NCBI GenBank assembly: GCA_033032865.1 | Contig: JAWHQI010000201.1 | Span: 4,775,501-4,839,500, forward strand | Source of the DNA: Dactylorhiza incarnata | Lineage: Eukaryota > Streptophyta > Magnoliopsida > Asparagales > Orchidaceae | Direction of reading: 5' to 3' | Length of the DNA stretch: 64,000 nt | Shown: in pieces, positions 53,986-64,000 of the stretch | How positions within the stretch are numbered: position 1 is the stretch's first letter | Layout of the letters: each line of letters starts with the position of its first letter | Program-made: the position numbers and the translations under genes | The notes under the pieces: model-generated | Database searches by the model: none | Told to the model about the DNA's origin: nothing | Seen by the model: only the letters and a program-made list of their open reading frames with translations

Positions 53986-56604
53986 CTCTATATATTGCAC
54001 ATGGACCTATTTGTTCCTATCTCCACTCAAAGCTTTGCAGGCTAGTCCAATACATTAGTCATTGTAGATGACTTTTCTAGATTCAGCTGGGTGTTCTTTC
54101 TAAAAGCAAAATTAGACACCTTCAAGATCCTCTCAAGATTATTTAGTCAGATTCAATCTGATTTCAATTCTCAAGTTGCTCAGATCAAAAGTGATCATGG
54201 CACTGTGTTTGAAAATTAGTTAATTTGTAGATTATGTGAGGATGAAGGGATAAGACAAAGCTTTTCTGCTCCTAGAACACCCCAACAAAATGGGGCGGCT
54301 AAAAGGAAAAATAGGACCCTAATTGAATCAGGAAGGACATTATTGGTTGAATCCAAATGGCCAAAGTCCTTTTGGGCTGAGGCAGTGAATACTGCCAACT
54401 ATGTTTTGAATAGAAGTCTCATCCACAAAACTAAGTTCAAGACTCCTTATGAGTTGTTGAAGGGAAAGACACCTATAGTCATATACTTTAGGATTTTTGG
54501 GTGTACTTGCTTCATTATGAATAATGGAAAGAGTCATCTTGCAAAATTTGACAAGAAGGCTGATGATAGAATATTCTTGGGATGCTCCACAACAAGCAAG
54601 GCTTATAAGTGTTATAATAAGAGCTCTCTTAAAATTGAGGAGCCAATGCATGTTGTCTTTGATGAAACTAACATGTTTTCCAAGGGGATGGAAACTTCCA
54701 CCAATGTTATATTGCAGGAAGAAGACCAACTTGCAGATCAAGTAGAAAGCCTCAGCATTATGGATCATCCATCAGATTGCCAAGACAAAGGCAAGCATAA
54801 TGATGATAATGATTCAGATGAAGATTCTGCTGAAAATGGGGATGACAATGGAGCACCAGCTCTACCAAACACAGAGGTCAGTCTAATGAATGCAAATGGT
54901 GCTCCCACAGTTAATAAACAAGAAGAAATTCATGAGGAGGTGAATCCACTGATCAACTCCACAAGAGCAAGGATGACGCTAAAGGATCACCCTCCAACTC
55001 AGGTTATAGGATATTTGACAGTTGGAGTAAAGACAAGGAACCAGATAACAAATGAAACAATGTTGCAATACTTCCTCTCTCAATATGAGCCAAAGAAATT
55101 TGAAGAAGCAGATAGTGACCCTCACTGGATTGCAACCATGCAAGAAGAGCTAGCTCAGTTTGAAAGGAGTAGGTTTTGGATCTTAGTGGAGAGACCAAGA
55201 AATTACGCAATAATTGGAAACAAATGGGTGTACAGAAACAAGATGGACTCAACTAGAGTCATTGTCAGAAACAAGGCAAGGCTAGTTACTCAAGAATATA
55301 GGCAAGAGGAGGGAATTGATTTCAACCAGACATTTGCTCCAGTGGCAAGGCTGGAAGCAATCCGAATGTTTCTTGCTTATGCTGCACATATGAAAAAAAA
55401 AGTCTATCAAATGGATGTGAAGAGTGCATTCCTAAATGGAACTCTTCAGGAAGAGGTATATATGGCGCAGCCCCCAGGTTTTGTCAATCCATCTTTCCCC
55501 TCTTAAGTTTATAGATTAGATAAAACATTATATGGTCTCAAACAAGCTCCAAGAGCTTGGTATGAGACCTTATCCACCTTTCTCTTAGAACATTCATTTG
55601 TAAGAGGCAAGGTGGATAAAATACTATTCACTAGAGCACATAAAAATCAGCTACTCTTTGTACAAATATATGTAGATGATATCATATTTGGCACAACAGA
55701 TCAGAAACTTTGCAAAAGGTTTGCTGACCTAATGCGGTCTAGATTTGAAATGAGCATGGGTGAACTATCCTACTTTCTTGGTCTCCAAGTAAAGCAAACT
55801 GCAGATGGCATTTTCATATCTCAATCCAAATATACTAGAGAACTTATCAAAAGGTTTGGGATGGAGAATACCTCAGTAATGAAAACCCCCATGACTACCA
55901 ATACTATTTTTGATAGAGATGGGAAGGCTAAGTCCTTTGATCGGAAAACATAAAAGCAGCCATTTGCTCACTCCTATATCTGACAACTAGCAAGACAGAT
56001 ACATGTTTGCTACATGTATATGTGCTAGATTTTAGGTTGACCCTAAGATATCTCATATGAGCTATGTGAAAAGAATACTCAGATATCTAAAGGGTACACC
56101 TAAACTTGTCATATGGTATCCTGCAGAATTTGGATTTGACTTAGTAGGCTATTTAGATGCAGATTATGCTGGATGTAGGCTTTATAGACAAATATCCTAA
56201 GGAACCTGTCAATTATTGGGTGCTAGACTAATCTCCTGGTTTAGCAAGAAGCAAACCTCAGTCTCCACTTCAACAGCTGAAGCTGAGTATATAGATGCAG
56301 GAAGCTGCTGCTCACAAATATTGTGGAAGTAGAATCAGTTGTTACTTTCATCTTGAGAACTCCACAATATTCTGTGACAACTCTAGTGCTATTTCTACAG
56401 CTTCCAATTCCAGTTCTCCACAGCAGAACTAAGCACATAGAGATATGCGCCACTTTCTTTAGGATAATGTAGAGAAGGGTAAGATCAATCTTCAATACAT
56501 TTCCACTGATAATAAAAGGGCTAACATATTCACTAAGCCACTTGATGAAAGCATGCACAATTTCTTCATCAATGCACTGGAAATGCTTGATGGATCTTTT
56601 TAGG
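53986..56604 (+). pseudogene. pol: D pol part 2: integrase, RT, RNase H
   Basis: Resumes [45 protein letters not shown]; then 387 open codons from 54343 (integrase tail and RT start, [21 protein letters not shown]), one stop, [27 protein letters not shown] (about 55670), GELSYFLGLQV; RNase H in shifted frames (LDADYAGC, TSTAEAEYIDAGSCC) to about 56602. Three to five lesions only. No accessory gene follows. Confidence 0.9.
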
Positions 56605-56685
56605 TCACATATATTATATAACAAAACCTAATTTACAAAGAAAGGTATTGCTGGGAAAAACAACAAAAAAAATTGAGAAAATTTA
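56605..56685 (+). other. D 3' tail and possible 3' LTR stub
   Basis: TGCTGGGAAAAACAACA at about 56650 resembles the D LTR start TGTTGGGAAAAACACC. If so, only 36 bases of the D 3' LTR precede element G. No clear polypurine tract is seen, so this is tentative. Confidence 0.4.
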
Positions 56686-57453
56686 TGAAAGTATCTAGTT
56701 GCTACCTAAATCACCTAGAGGGGGGTGAATAGGTGACTTCTATGGATTTTTTGCAGAACTAAAAACATTAAAGTAAAATACACATAAATCAAATGAACAC
56801 GCAGAAACACAAGGATTTATAGTGGTTCGCCGAAATGAGTACTTCCACTCTCCCGCAACACCTATCTAGCACGCCCGGCTAGACTAGGCTACTTCACTAA
56901 TCTCAGATTAAAATAATCTTACAACTCAAAGTATACAACTCCTACAAACTCAGAGAACAAATTCTCCTATATAATCTCAGAGAAGAAACTCTCCTACTCT
57001 CGATCCTCTAAACTAGGATCTATAAGAACTCAGAAGAGAAACTTCCTATAACTCGAAAAATAAACTCTCCTACAAAAATATTGTAAAAGTTTTTAGAAAG
57101 CTCTAAATTGAGAAACAGTCTTCTGAAATCTCAAAGAGATTTAACTTGATCAGATCTAAAAATAATAGATCATCTTCTTCCTTGACTAAAATGAAAATCT
57201 GGATCTTGAAAGGAGGAAGAAGAAATCTTGTCTTGAGGGAACTTGATATGAAAAACTTCAGAGACAACTAAATCTGAAAAGAACTTGAGAAAGACAAACA
57301 TCAGAGATCTAGTTGAATCTTATCTTCAAGTAGGATCGTGCAAGAACTTTTTCGGCAGCAGCAATGTCAATTTGCGAGAACGAAGAAGGCTGACAGACGT
57401 TTTCCGATTTCTAAAAATAGGCACAATTAGGGTTGAACAAAATAATCTTTAAG

Positions 57454-57463
57454 TATTTATATA
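57454..57463 (-). promoter_or_regulatory. TATA box of G LTR
   Basis: Minus-strand TATATAAATA, 118 bases downstream of the nearest family dyad (57581). Confidence 0.6.
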
Positions 57464-57580
57464 TCCTTCTCAAACAGCTAGTAACGAGATTTAAGGATTA
57501 AGCTCCACGTGTATTGTACATGGAGGAATCCCTAAAAAGGAAAGTCGGCTGCGATTTTGAACAAAATGCGCTCTATCAGC

Positions 57581-57910
57581 ATTCGTCGAGTGAACTCATG
57601 AATTCAATGATTACTCGACGAATTTACTTAATGAATCAACGAAACGGACTTGGAAAAAAGGCTGGGATGGGAAGAGAGAATAACTTGACCACTCGAGAAC
57701 TTCTCGAGAGCACTCGACGAATTCGTCGAGTGTTCACGAGAAATCAGCAGCCGACGAATTCGTCGAGTGTTCTCGAGTGAACATAACTTTACTCGACGAA
57801 AATACTTAACAATTTTCTCTGAGACCTTTCGAGTAAACTTAAGGAATTAACTAAGTCTTCACGAGATGCCTCGACGAATTCATCTAGATTTCTCGAGAGT
57901 ACTCGACGAA
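57581..57910. repeat. G-family U3 dyad array
   Basis: Repeated CTCGACGAATTCGTCGAG and partial forms (ATTCGTCGAGTG, CTCGAGAACTTCTCGAG, ACTCGACGAAAATACTTA), several of them perfect palindromes. Confidence 0.88.
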
Positions 57911-58235
57911 AAAGACTTAGACAATTTTTCTTCCAATCCTGAATACAAGAACTACTTTATCTTGGCTTCTCCATAGTGTTTGAATATGAAGTACACCCCA
58001 ATAGATAGATTTCACATGAGTCAATACCTTGGTCTACACAATGAGGGATTACATTGCATAGGACTGTGTTTTATGACACATTGAAACCTGACATTAGTTT
58101 GTACTTAGCAATTAATATCCTGCAAACACATAACTAAAATGTCGCATCAAATACAATATCAATTCATCTTAGTTCAAGGGGCACTTCTTCAAATCAAGAT
58201 TATTGTGACTACAATACCAAACAATCTCCCCCTAT

Positions 58236-58572
58236 TTGAAGAAGTCAAACCCTGTCTACTAAGGTGAATTGCGCGGATAATAATCTTAATCACAAACAAA
58301 AGTAATGGCGCGAATAATTGAGATAAATAGAATGTCAATAAAAACATTAATAGATATATAAATGTTTTCAGGATTTAAACACAGAGTCACAACACACACC
58401 TATGGAAATTTGGCCTTCCCCTCCATTCTTTTCTTCAGCTGCCTAGCAAAGTATGCATTTGGCATTGGATAGTATTTTGGAGGAGGTGGATGAGCACTGG
58501 ATTGTTGTACCCTTGATCTCTGAAGTGAATCTTCCTTTTCAACTTTGCAGCCTTGTGCTTGTTGATCTCTTT
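58236..58572 (-). other. G 3' UTR between accessory gene and polypurine tract
   Basis: AT-rich, with no coding pattern that I can support. It separates the accessory stop (58573) from the polypurine tract. Confidence 0.5.
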
Positions 58573-60800
58573 CTAAGAGTAATAGTTCCAGGGCACTTCA
58601 TTTGAGATGTCAATTGACTTGTATGTATCCAAGATTATTGCTTTAGATGTTGGACTCCATACTCCAAAAAATTCTCTTCTTTCTGCAACGGGCTCTCTGA
58701 TTTCTATACCTGGTCCTCTTCTTGCAGAAGGATCTGACTTACTTGCAAAAGGACCTTCTCCATATTTTCTCTTCTTTACTGCAGGATCTGATGGTTCAGC
58801 AATATCTTCCTGATCAGACCATACCTGAGTATATTGAACTGGAGGGATAGGAGGCACATCCTCATAAAATTGCTCAGGTAGGGTTTGATCTTGAGGTCTT
58901 TCCTTCAGCACTTCATATAGCCACAGAAATCTTTGATGGTTAAATACATTTGCTTCATGGAATTTGCTTTCAACATCTCTGCTTAAATCATGCATTTGAC
59001 ATAGAATCTTATCCTCCCCTTTCTGACTTCTTCATTTAGGGTTTGGAGAATATCTTCCTTGAAGCTTGTCAAGTTAGCAATGACTTGATCTTTGTTGCTT
59101 TCTCCTTACTGAAATATTGAGACTTGACCTTCTTAAAGTGTCTTTGAATTTTCATAAGCATACTTTATCCCTTCATTAGTGTAGCTCATAGATTTAACAC
59201 CATTGGAGAAGTTATGTAACTCTTTTTTCATGTTAGATATATTATGCTTGACCTCAGCAAGACCATTGTTTAGGTCAGCTTAAACCTCTTTGACCTTGCC
59301 AAACACTTGCTTCATGGAGAATTCAAAATGCTCTGCTTTAGTTTCGAGCAGGGCCTAAATTGTTTGTAGCAACTCAGAATTTGAGGTGGAAGCAACAAGA
59401 TCATGAGTGTTATGCTTAGAAGGTGTGCCAAATCTCATCATTGAACATAATCTCATTTGACTTAACTCCCCCTAGAGAAGGCACATTCTGAGGCAATGCA
59501 TTCTCTTGAGCAAGAGGTGCAGACTACACATCCTTTCCCTCTTCATTGTTAGGCAAAGTTTTGTGGCAGCTTGATCTTCTTACCGATTCTCCCCCTCAGA
59601 CACTGCAGGAGACATCTCTTCAAGATGAGGTATATAATTAACAATAAGAATTCAACCAGATGAGGATTCTTTCACTTTAGCCACTTCTTCTTTACCAGAT
59701 TGGTGAGCACAAGGAACTACTTTTTCAGCAATACCACTTACCTGAACTATATTAGTCTCAGAGCCATCACGAACATCATCATCACCATCATCATCACCAT
59801 TGTCATCACCATCATCAATAAACAACCTCTCTGGCTCCCAGATAATACCTGCTACTAAAGAAACCAGATTGAAACTCTTTTCAAGATTAGAGACAAATAC
59901 ATCAAACTGACTTTGCAAATTTGGAGGGGCCAGGTGAGCTGGAGAGGCCTCCCACTAAACAATTGATTTTGGAGCTTGAGAGATCTCCCCATGGACTTGT
60001 GAAACATTTTGAGCTTGAGAAACAACCTTTGAAGGAGATGGTTGATACCTTTTCTCTTCTTCATCATCTTCTTCTTCCTCATCTTCAAGCTACTTCAGAC
60101 CAGGTCTCACAATCATCCTTTCTCATCTAGAAAGAAATGAAGAATCAATCATTTTCAAATGATGAATGGGGATTCCAGAGGATATATCAAACTGGCTCCC
60201 ATCTAGTTGATTGAGATAAAGTGAGATGATCCTTCCAAAATTAGGAACCATCAAACTTGCTTTGATCTCCTCAAATAAGATTAAACCCCATTTCAAAGTA
60301 TTTCTGCAGATAATACCTGCTACTAACTTGAACATATCATTTGAAAGGTAGTCATGTGAGCCTACCTTACACAGCAGAACTTTTCCCAAAATATCTTCGA
60401 GAAGTTTTCCTTCACCTTTCATATTCTTTCTTCTGACAGCAGTTGTTCCTCTAGGCACACCACAAAATAGGAGGGATCTGTTACGATCTTCTCCATAAAG
60501 GCAATCTTCTTCTTCCATGACTGGCAAACTCAAAAGTCTAGATAGTCTAGATGGCTTCATCTTGATAACTCTATCTCTTACTGTCCATTTGATAACATTT
60601 CGATGATGACGAACCTTGGCATTCTTGAAGAAATCCAATGCATCACTGTCTAGCACGCGACATGGGTGTTCTAGAACAAAGGAGAGACCGGCTTATTCAA
60701 GACAGATAATGACATTCCTAAACTCATCGGTGGCGCTTGCGAATCCAGCGTGAACTAGCTCTCCCCCTACCTGAAGGAGATTGGCGCCTTTGCGAGACAT
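58573..60800 (-). pseudogene. Sense accessory gene of Sirevirus G
   Basis: The ATG at 60800 opens MSRKGANLLQVGGELVHAGF (an in-frame ATG also at 60818). N-terminal domain parallel to B: FRNVIICLE (stop here), FFKNAKVRHHRNV, GKLLEDILGKVLLCKVGSHD, RIISLYLNQ, IHHLKMID. Acidic linker (DDGDDNGDDDGDDD, about 59790), coiled-coil region with stops (59340-59000), then an open C-terminus 58995-58573 with PGIEIREP, as in the C antisense protein, and VPWNYYS. About ten lesions. Function unknown; likely a nuclear or particle accessory factor. Confidence 0.7.
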
Positions 60801-60897
60801 TGCGACTTGAATCGACATAGGGTTTCAACGAGAGGGAGATGAATCGACAAAAGCGTTTGAGAAATAGCCGTGTGTGACTCGAGAAACCCTTAAAACC

Positions 60898-60905
60898 ATT
60901 ATATA
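60898..60905 (-). promoter_or_regulatory. TATA box of G accessory gene
   Basis: Minus-strand TATATAAT, about 97 bases before the ATG at 60800, almost the same distance as in B. The nearest family dyad begins 106 bases upstream (61011). Confidence 0.55.
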
Positions 60906-61010
60906 TGTATTAGAGTTTTGAAGTGAGAGGAGGCGCGTACCTTTTAAAGGAAATGACTCTTCGGATCCAATAATTAGAGATATTAGGTTGAAATTCTGTT
61001 GAGAGAAGCA

Positions 61011-61125
61011 TTCGACGAAAAGGCTTTAAAATTCGTCGAATTGATTCGCCGATTCGACAAAAGGACTTAATAAAATAAAATTTTCGTCAAAACCAATCGT
61101 GAGGACTCGACGAATTCGAATTTCT
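61011..61125. repeat. G-family dyads before the accessory promoter
   Basis: TTCGACGAAAAGG, AATTCGTCGAATTGATTCG and CTCGACGAATTCGAA, variants of the word in the G LTR U3. Located in the spacer between pol and the accessory gene, as in B. Confidence 0.8.
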
Positions 61126-61184
61126 TTGAATTTTTTGAAATATCAGATTTTTCTGATTTTTATTGATTCCTTTGACTTTTCTTC

Positions 61185-62318
61185 AAGACTCCTTGTTCAG
61201 CATACCAAAGTTCCATTTTGAAATAGTTGAACTTAGTCTCATCAAACGGATTCGTGAAAATATCTGTAATTTGCTTATCCGTCGGGACATAACTGAGGTT
61301 GATGTACTTGTTCTCCACATGTTCCCGGATGAAGTGATAATGTATCTCTATGTGTTTTGTCTAGCTATGAAAGACTGGATTGTTGGCAATTGCTATTGCA
61401 CTTGATGAGTCATAGAACATGGGAATCTCCCTCAACTTCAAGTTGTAGTCTTCAATCTGATTCGTGGTCCATAGAAGTTGTGCACAACAACTTCCTGCAG
61501 AGATATATTTCGATTCAGCAGTTGAAATTGCTCCACAATCAGTATCTGCCAAGATTCGGTGTGCCTTTATGGTATCTCAAAATTCTCTTTGGAGCGGCAT
61601 AATGAGATTCCTTAGAGTTCACCTGAAATCTAGCATAAACACATGTTGAAAACATTATGTCCAGTCTACTCGCAGTAAGGTAGAGCAAGGATCCAATTAT
61701 GCTTCTGTACTTGGTTTCATCAAAACGTTTCCCTTTCTCATCCTTGTCCAGAGTCATAGTTGAACCCATTGGAATCCTCATTGAGGTTGCATTCTCTATT
61801 CGAAATTTCTTAATTAACTCGTTGGTGAACTTCGTCTGAGAGATGAAAATTCCAACTTCAGATTGTTTCGCCTGAAGTCCTAAGAAATACTTTAGCTCAC
61901 CCATACTACTCATTTCAAATTTCCCTTGCATCAAGTTAGAAAACTTTTTGCAAAGGTGATCATCCGTTCATCCAAAGATAATATCATCGACATTGATTTG
62001 CACTAGAAAAATCTTGCCTCTTACTTCCTTAAGAAATAATGTCTTATCTATCTTTCCTCTTGTGAATTTGTTCTCAAGAAGAAAGCTAGAGAGGGTCTCA
62101 TACCAAGCTCAGGGTGCTTGTTTTAGACCATATAATGCTTTTCGTAAGAAATAAACATAATTAGGAATGGAGGAATCAACAAAACCTAGAGGTTGTTCTA
62201 CGTATACTTCTTCCTTTAAATTACCATTAAGGAAGGCTAACTTCACGTCAATTTCATAGACCTTAAATCCCATGTGAGCAGGATACGCTAGAAACAACCT
62301 CATCGCTTTGAGTCTTGC
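61185..62318 (-). pseudogene. pol: G pol: RT and RNase H part, decayed
   Basis: Reads leftwards from the K insertion: [42 protein letters not shown] then a stop, catalytic box changed to NVDD (about 61990), [32 protein letters not shown]. The part of RNase H with the SDAD residue and DRKSTSGTC is deleted; then AISTAESKYISAGSCC, DSSSAIAIANNP, TKHIEIHYHF to about 61185. Upstream gag, protease and integrase must lie beyond K, outside the window. Confidence 0.88.
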
Positions 62319-62404
62319 TGTAACACCCCAAATCTGGTAGTTCCGCGAAGTAGGCGGAGTGGTAGTGAGGCACGTGAAGCAGGCTAGAATTTTCCCTGTC
62401 TGCT

Positions 62405-62660
62405 CTTAGCGCACGATCAGTGGCCTCATCGCGCACGACCAGTGATCGTGTGCCAGCGATCGTGCGTTAATTCAGAAGAGAATCGAGTTCTGTCTCGGAC
62501 AGTGCGCACGACCATTTCCCTCTTCGCGCACGACCAGTGATCGTGCGCCAGCGATCGTGCGCTTATTAGCAAGAATTCAGAGTTCTGTCCCGGATAGTGC
62601 GCACGACCATTGCCCTCGTCGCGCACGACCACTGACCGTGCGCCTGTGATCGTGCGCCCT
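62405..62660. repeat. U3 dyad array of K (GCGCACGA words)
   Basis: About two and a half units of roughly 108 bases built from GCGCACGACCAGTGATCG, GCGCCAGCGATCGTGCG and GTTCTGTC(T/C)CGGA(C/T)AGTGC. Highly self-complementary (CGCACGATCG against CGATCGTGCG) and much richer in GC than its surroundings. Confidence 0.88.
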
Positions 62661-62958
62661 GTTTATTCTGTTCCGCGATTTTGAGCGGAGAAGAAGATCG
62701 GGCCGTCCAAATCTTTTGAGATCATATCCGATGGCTAGGATTAGATGCTGGAGGCTATTAGGGCTTATGAGAGGAGATTAATCCTCATTATTTTGAGGTG
62801 TTTCTCTCTCCTAGGCTAGAGGAAGAAGAAGGAGGCAAGGAAGAAGAAGGAAGATCCCGCCATTGACGGAGCTCCGGAGCTCCGTTTCGCGAGCCGTTTC
62901 CAGATTTGGAGAGTGCAGCCCGGTGCGGTCGTTTCTCTCCGTATAGAATCTCGGATCC

Positions 62959-62982
62959 ATGGCGAAAAAGAAAGCGCCTAGG
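62959..62982 (+). CDS. gag: Putative first coding exon of K gag, inside the LTR
   Basis: ATG plus seven codons (MAKKKAPR) followed by GGTAACG (GT at 62983). Same length, phase and donor context as 16889-16912 in H although the U3 parts of the two LTRs are unrelated, which argues that the short exon is selected. The acceptor lies outside the window. Confidence 0.5.
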
Positions 62983-64000
62983 GTAACGATTCTTCCTCCC
63001 GAACTTTGGACTTGTATTTGTCCATTCATTCCTCTTTCTATGCTTGCATGAGGTGTCTCTTTCACCAAATGGGTGAAGTGTAGGATTTCCTCAAGTTCTT
63101 CGGAACTCCGGGTAGATTGTGTCCGTCCCCGGCATTATTGCATGTAGAAAATCCGGTAGTCGTGCGGATTTAGGCATTTTGTGTGAAGCCTATTCGTGGC
63201 CGTGAGCCCGAATCGGTGATGCTTGATTTGCGACGTTGCATTTAGGTTAGGCCTAGAATGCGTGTCGGAGAATGACTCCGTGAAATCTTCTATAGTATTG
63301 CGGAAATTAAGCGTAGGCGTCTTGCGAAGATCCTAACGAAAGCCCCATGCTTTGAGAGTTGGATGAAGGCAAACCTTCACCACGAAATTGATGCGGAGCG
63401 AGTTGTACCTCCTTTTTGGTTACGTGTAAAGCCTATGTCCTCGTGAAGGCTTGGGTGTTGTAACTTATGTTTTGTGTAGCACTAGCAAGTGCTAAACCCT
63501 TACGGGCCGAGGTGATGTCATACCCGCATCGTATGTGTGAACTCGACGATGAGAGCTCGGGAATTGACTGAACTGAACCCGTTCCCATGCAGTATCGGTA
63601 AAGGGATAGTTGTCTCTCGTAAAGCCGTGTGATCGTGGGAGAGGTCGCGGAAGGTGTTTACCTAGACGGGCCATAAGCTCTTTTCCCATCTCAAGTTTCC
63701 GGACTCATGATGGTGTTGGTGCTCGGGAAGAAGTACCTTTGATCCATGCCTTGTGAGCATGGAGCGTGCGGTTGTTGTACCCACGTCTGTGATAGAATGA
63801 TGTCATGTTTAGCCTCATGCGGTGGCTTAGGCGGTTGTGGGGAACCTTCGGGTGAACCCAACCAACATCATGTGCATACCTAGGTTCCCTTCTTTTGATG
63901 CTCAACTTAGAAGATTGATTGTGCTTGAAACCTCACATCGTGTAGTTGCACTTTCTTTATATTAGTACTTGTGCTAGTATGGCTTGCTTGCAGGGTAGAA

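Larger units (their letters stand above)
56686..58222 (-). mobile_element. G 3' LTR
   Basis: Reads leftwards from TGTTTGGTATTGTAGTC (58222) to ATACTTTCA (56686), 1537 bases. CTCGACGAATTCGTCGAG dyads occupy 57581-57910, TATA is at 57454, the transcribed part has CTCAGAGAA/CTCTCCTA repeats (56930-57065), and CACCCCCCTCTAGG is at about 56705-56720. Polypurine tract AATAGGGGGAGAT (reverse of 58223-58235) abuts it. Confidence 0.9.
62319..64000 (+). mobile_element. Gypsy LTR of element K (runs off window)
   Basis: TGTAACACCCCAAATCTGG at 62319 inside G RT; CTTGC (62314-62318) is the presumed duplicated target. Its middle and later parts resemble H (ATG exon block, GGGTGAAGTGTAGGA, CCGGGTAGATTGTGTCCGT, GCGACGTTGCATTTAGG-like segments), giving about 1.68 kb of an LTR expected to be about 2.3 kb. 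No TATA box could be placed confidently. Confidence 0.88.

Noticed and set aside
53676..54000. Lysine- and arginine-rich minus-strand frames
   Set aside because: Translation of the CTT/GAA microsatellite inside the TRIM-like insertion.
1..64000. Host genes, rRNA or tRNA genes
   Set aside because: Nothing recognisable. The only tRNA-related sequences are the short primer binding sites of the LTR elements.

Overview
Plant nuclear DNA, almost certainly angiosperm: every recognisable sequence is a retrotransposon and most are Ty1/copia elements of the Sirevirus (SIRE/Maximus) type. The Sirevirus signs are LTRs that begin TGTTGG or similar, a CACCCCC(n)TCTAG tract near the LTR end, a primer site TGGTATCAGAG (initiator tRNA-Met), repeated GGGGGAG polypurine tracts before the 3' LTR, a very large Gag, and an extra gene after pol. 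I see no host gene, rRNA, tRNA or CRISPR. The species cannot be named from this window.

Layout, with elements lettered for reference. 1-6739 is a near-perfect palindrome centred at 3370. Its left arm holds A(-) gag and U5, the D(+) 5' LTR and gag start, and the start of the F(+) LTR; the right arm mirrors this and runs on into a full but decayed A(+) element (gag, pol, LINE insertion, 3' LTR ending at 15604). Then come a gypsy RT/RNase H scrap (15605-15830), a copia LTR end L(-), a gypsy (Tekay/Del-like) element H(+) at 16045-19698, D-family LTRs I(-) and J(+) with part of an accessory gene between them, and element B(-) at 23614-43960. B is split by element C (29303-40156, 5-bp duplication TTTGG), which is internally inverted and carries two LTRs in inverted orientation. 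F resumes at 43961 (LTR end, gag, RT-deleted pol, 3' LTR to 50680). D resumes at 50681, with a 628-bp TRIM-like insertion, to about 56685. G(-) follows, interrupted by gypsy K(+) from 62319 to the window end.

Nesting can be proved at several joints. D gag reads through unbroken when 2780 is joined to 50686, so 2781-50680 is one F insertion (duplication TAAAG) swollen by later events. C lies between two TTTGG copies inside B. LINE, TRIM, G and K have recognisable boundaries.

Most interesting signal: each family owns a private self-complementary DNA word, arrayed upstream of the TATA box in U3 and repeated at fixed internal places. In C the module word1-word2-TATA occurs in the LTR and again, in opposite orientation, before an antisense accessory gene. 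In B and G the family word stands about 105 nt before the TATA box of a sense accessory gene, against about 120 nt in the LTR. The accessory proteins of B, C and G are related to one another (for example PGIEIREP in C and G). In A, C and D the word also lies in gag, in the linker between the zinc knuckles. I infer a family-specific regulatory circuit, perhaps comparable to the VANC proteins of VANDAL transposons; this is a hypothesis.
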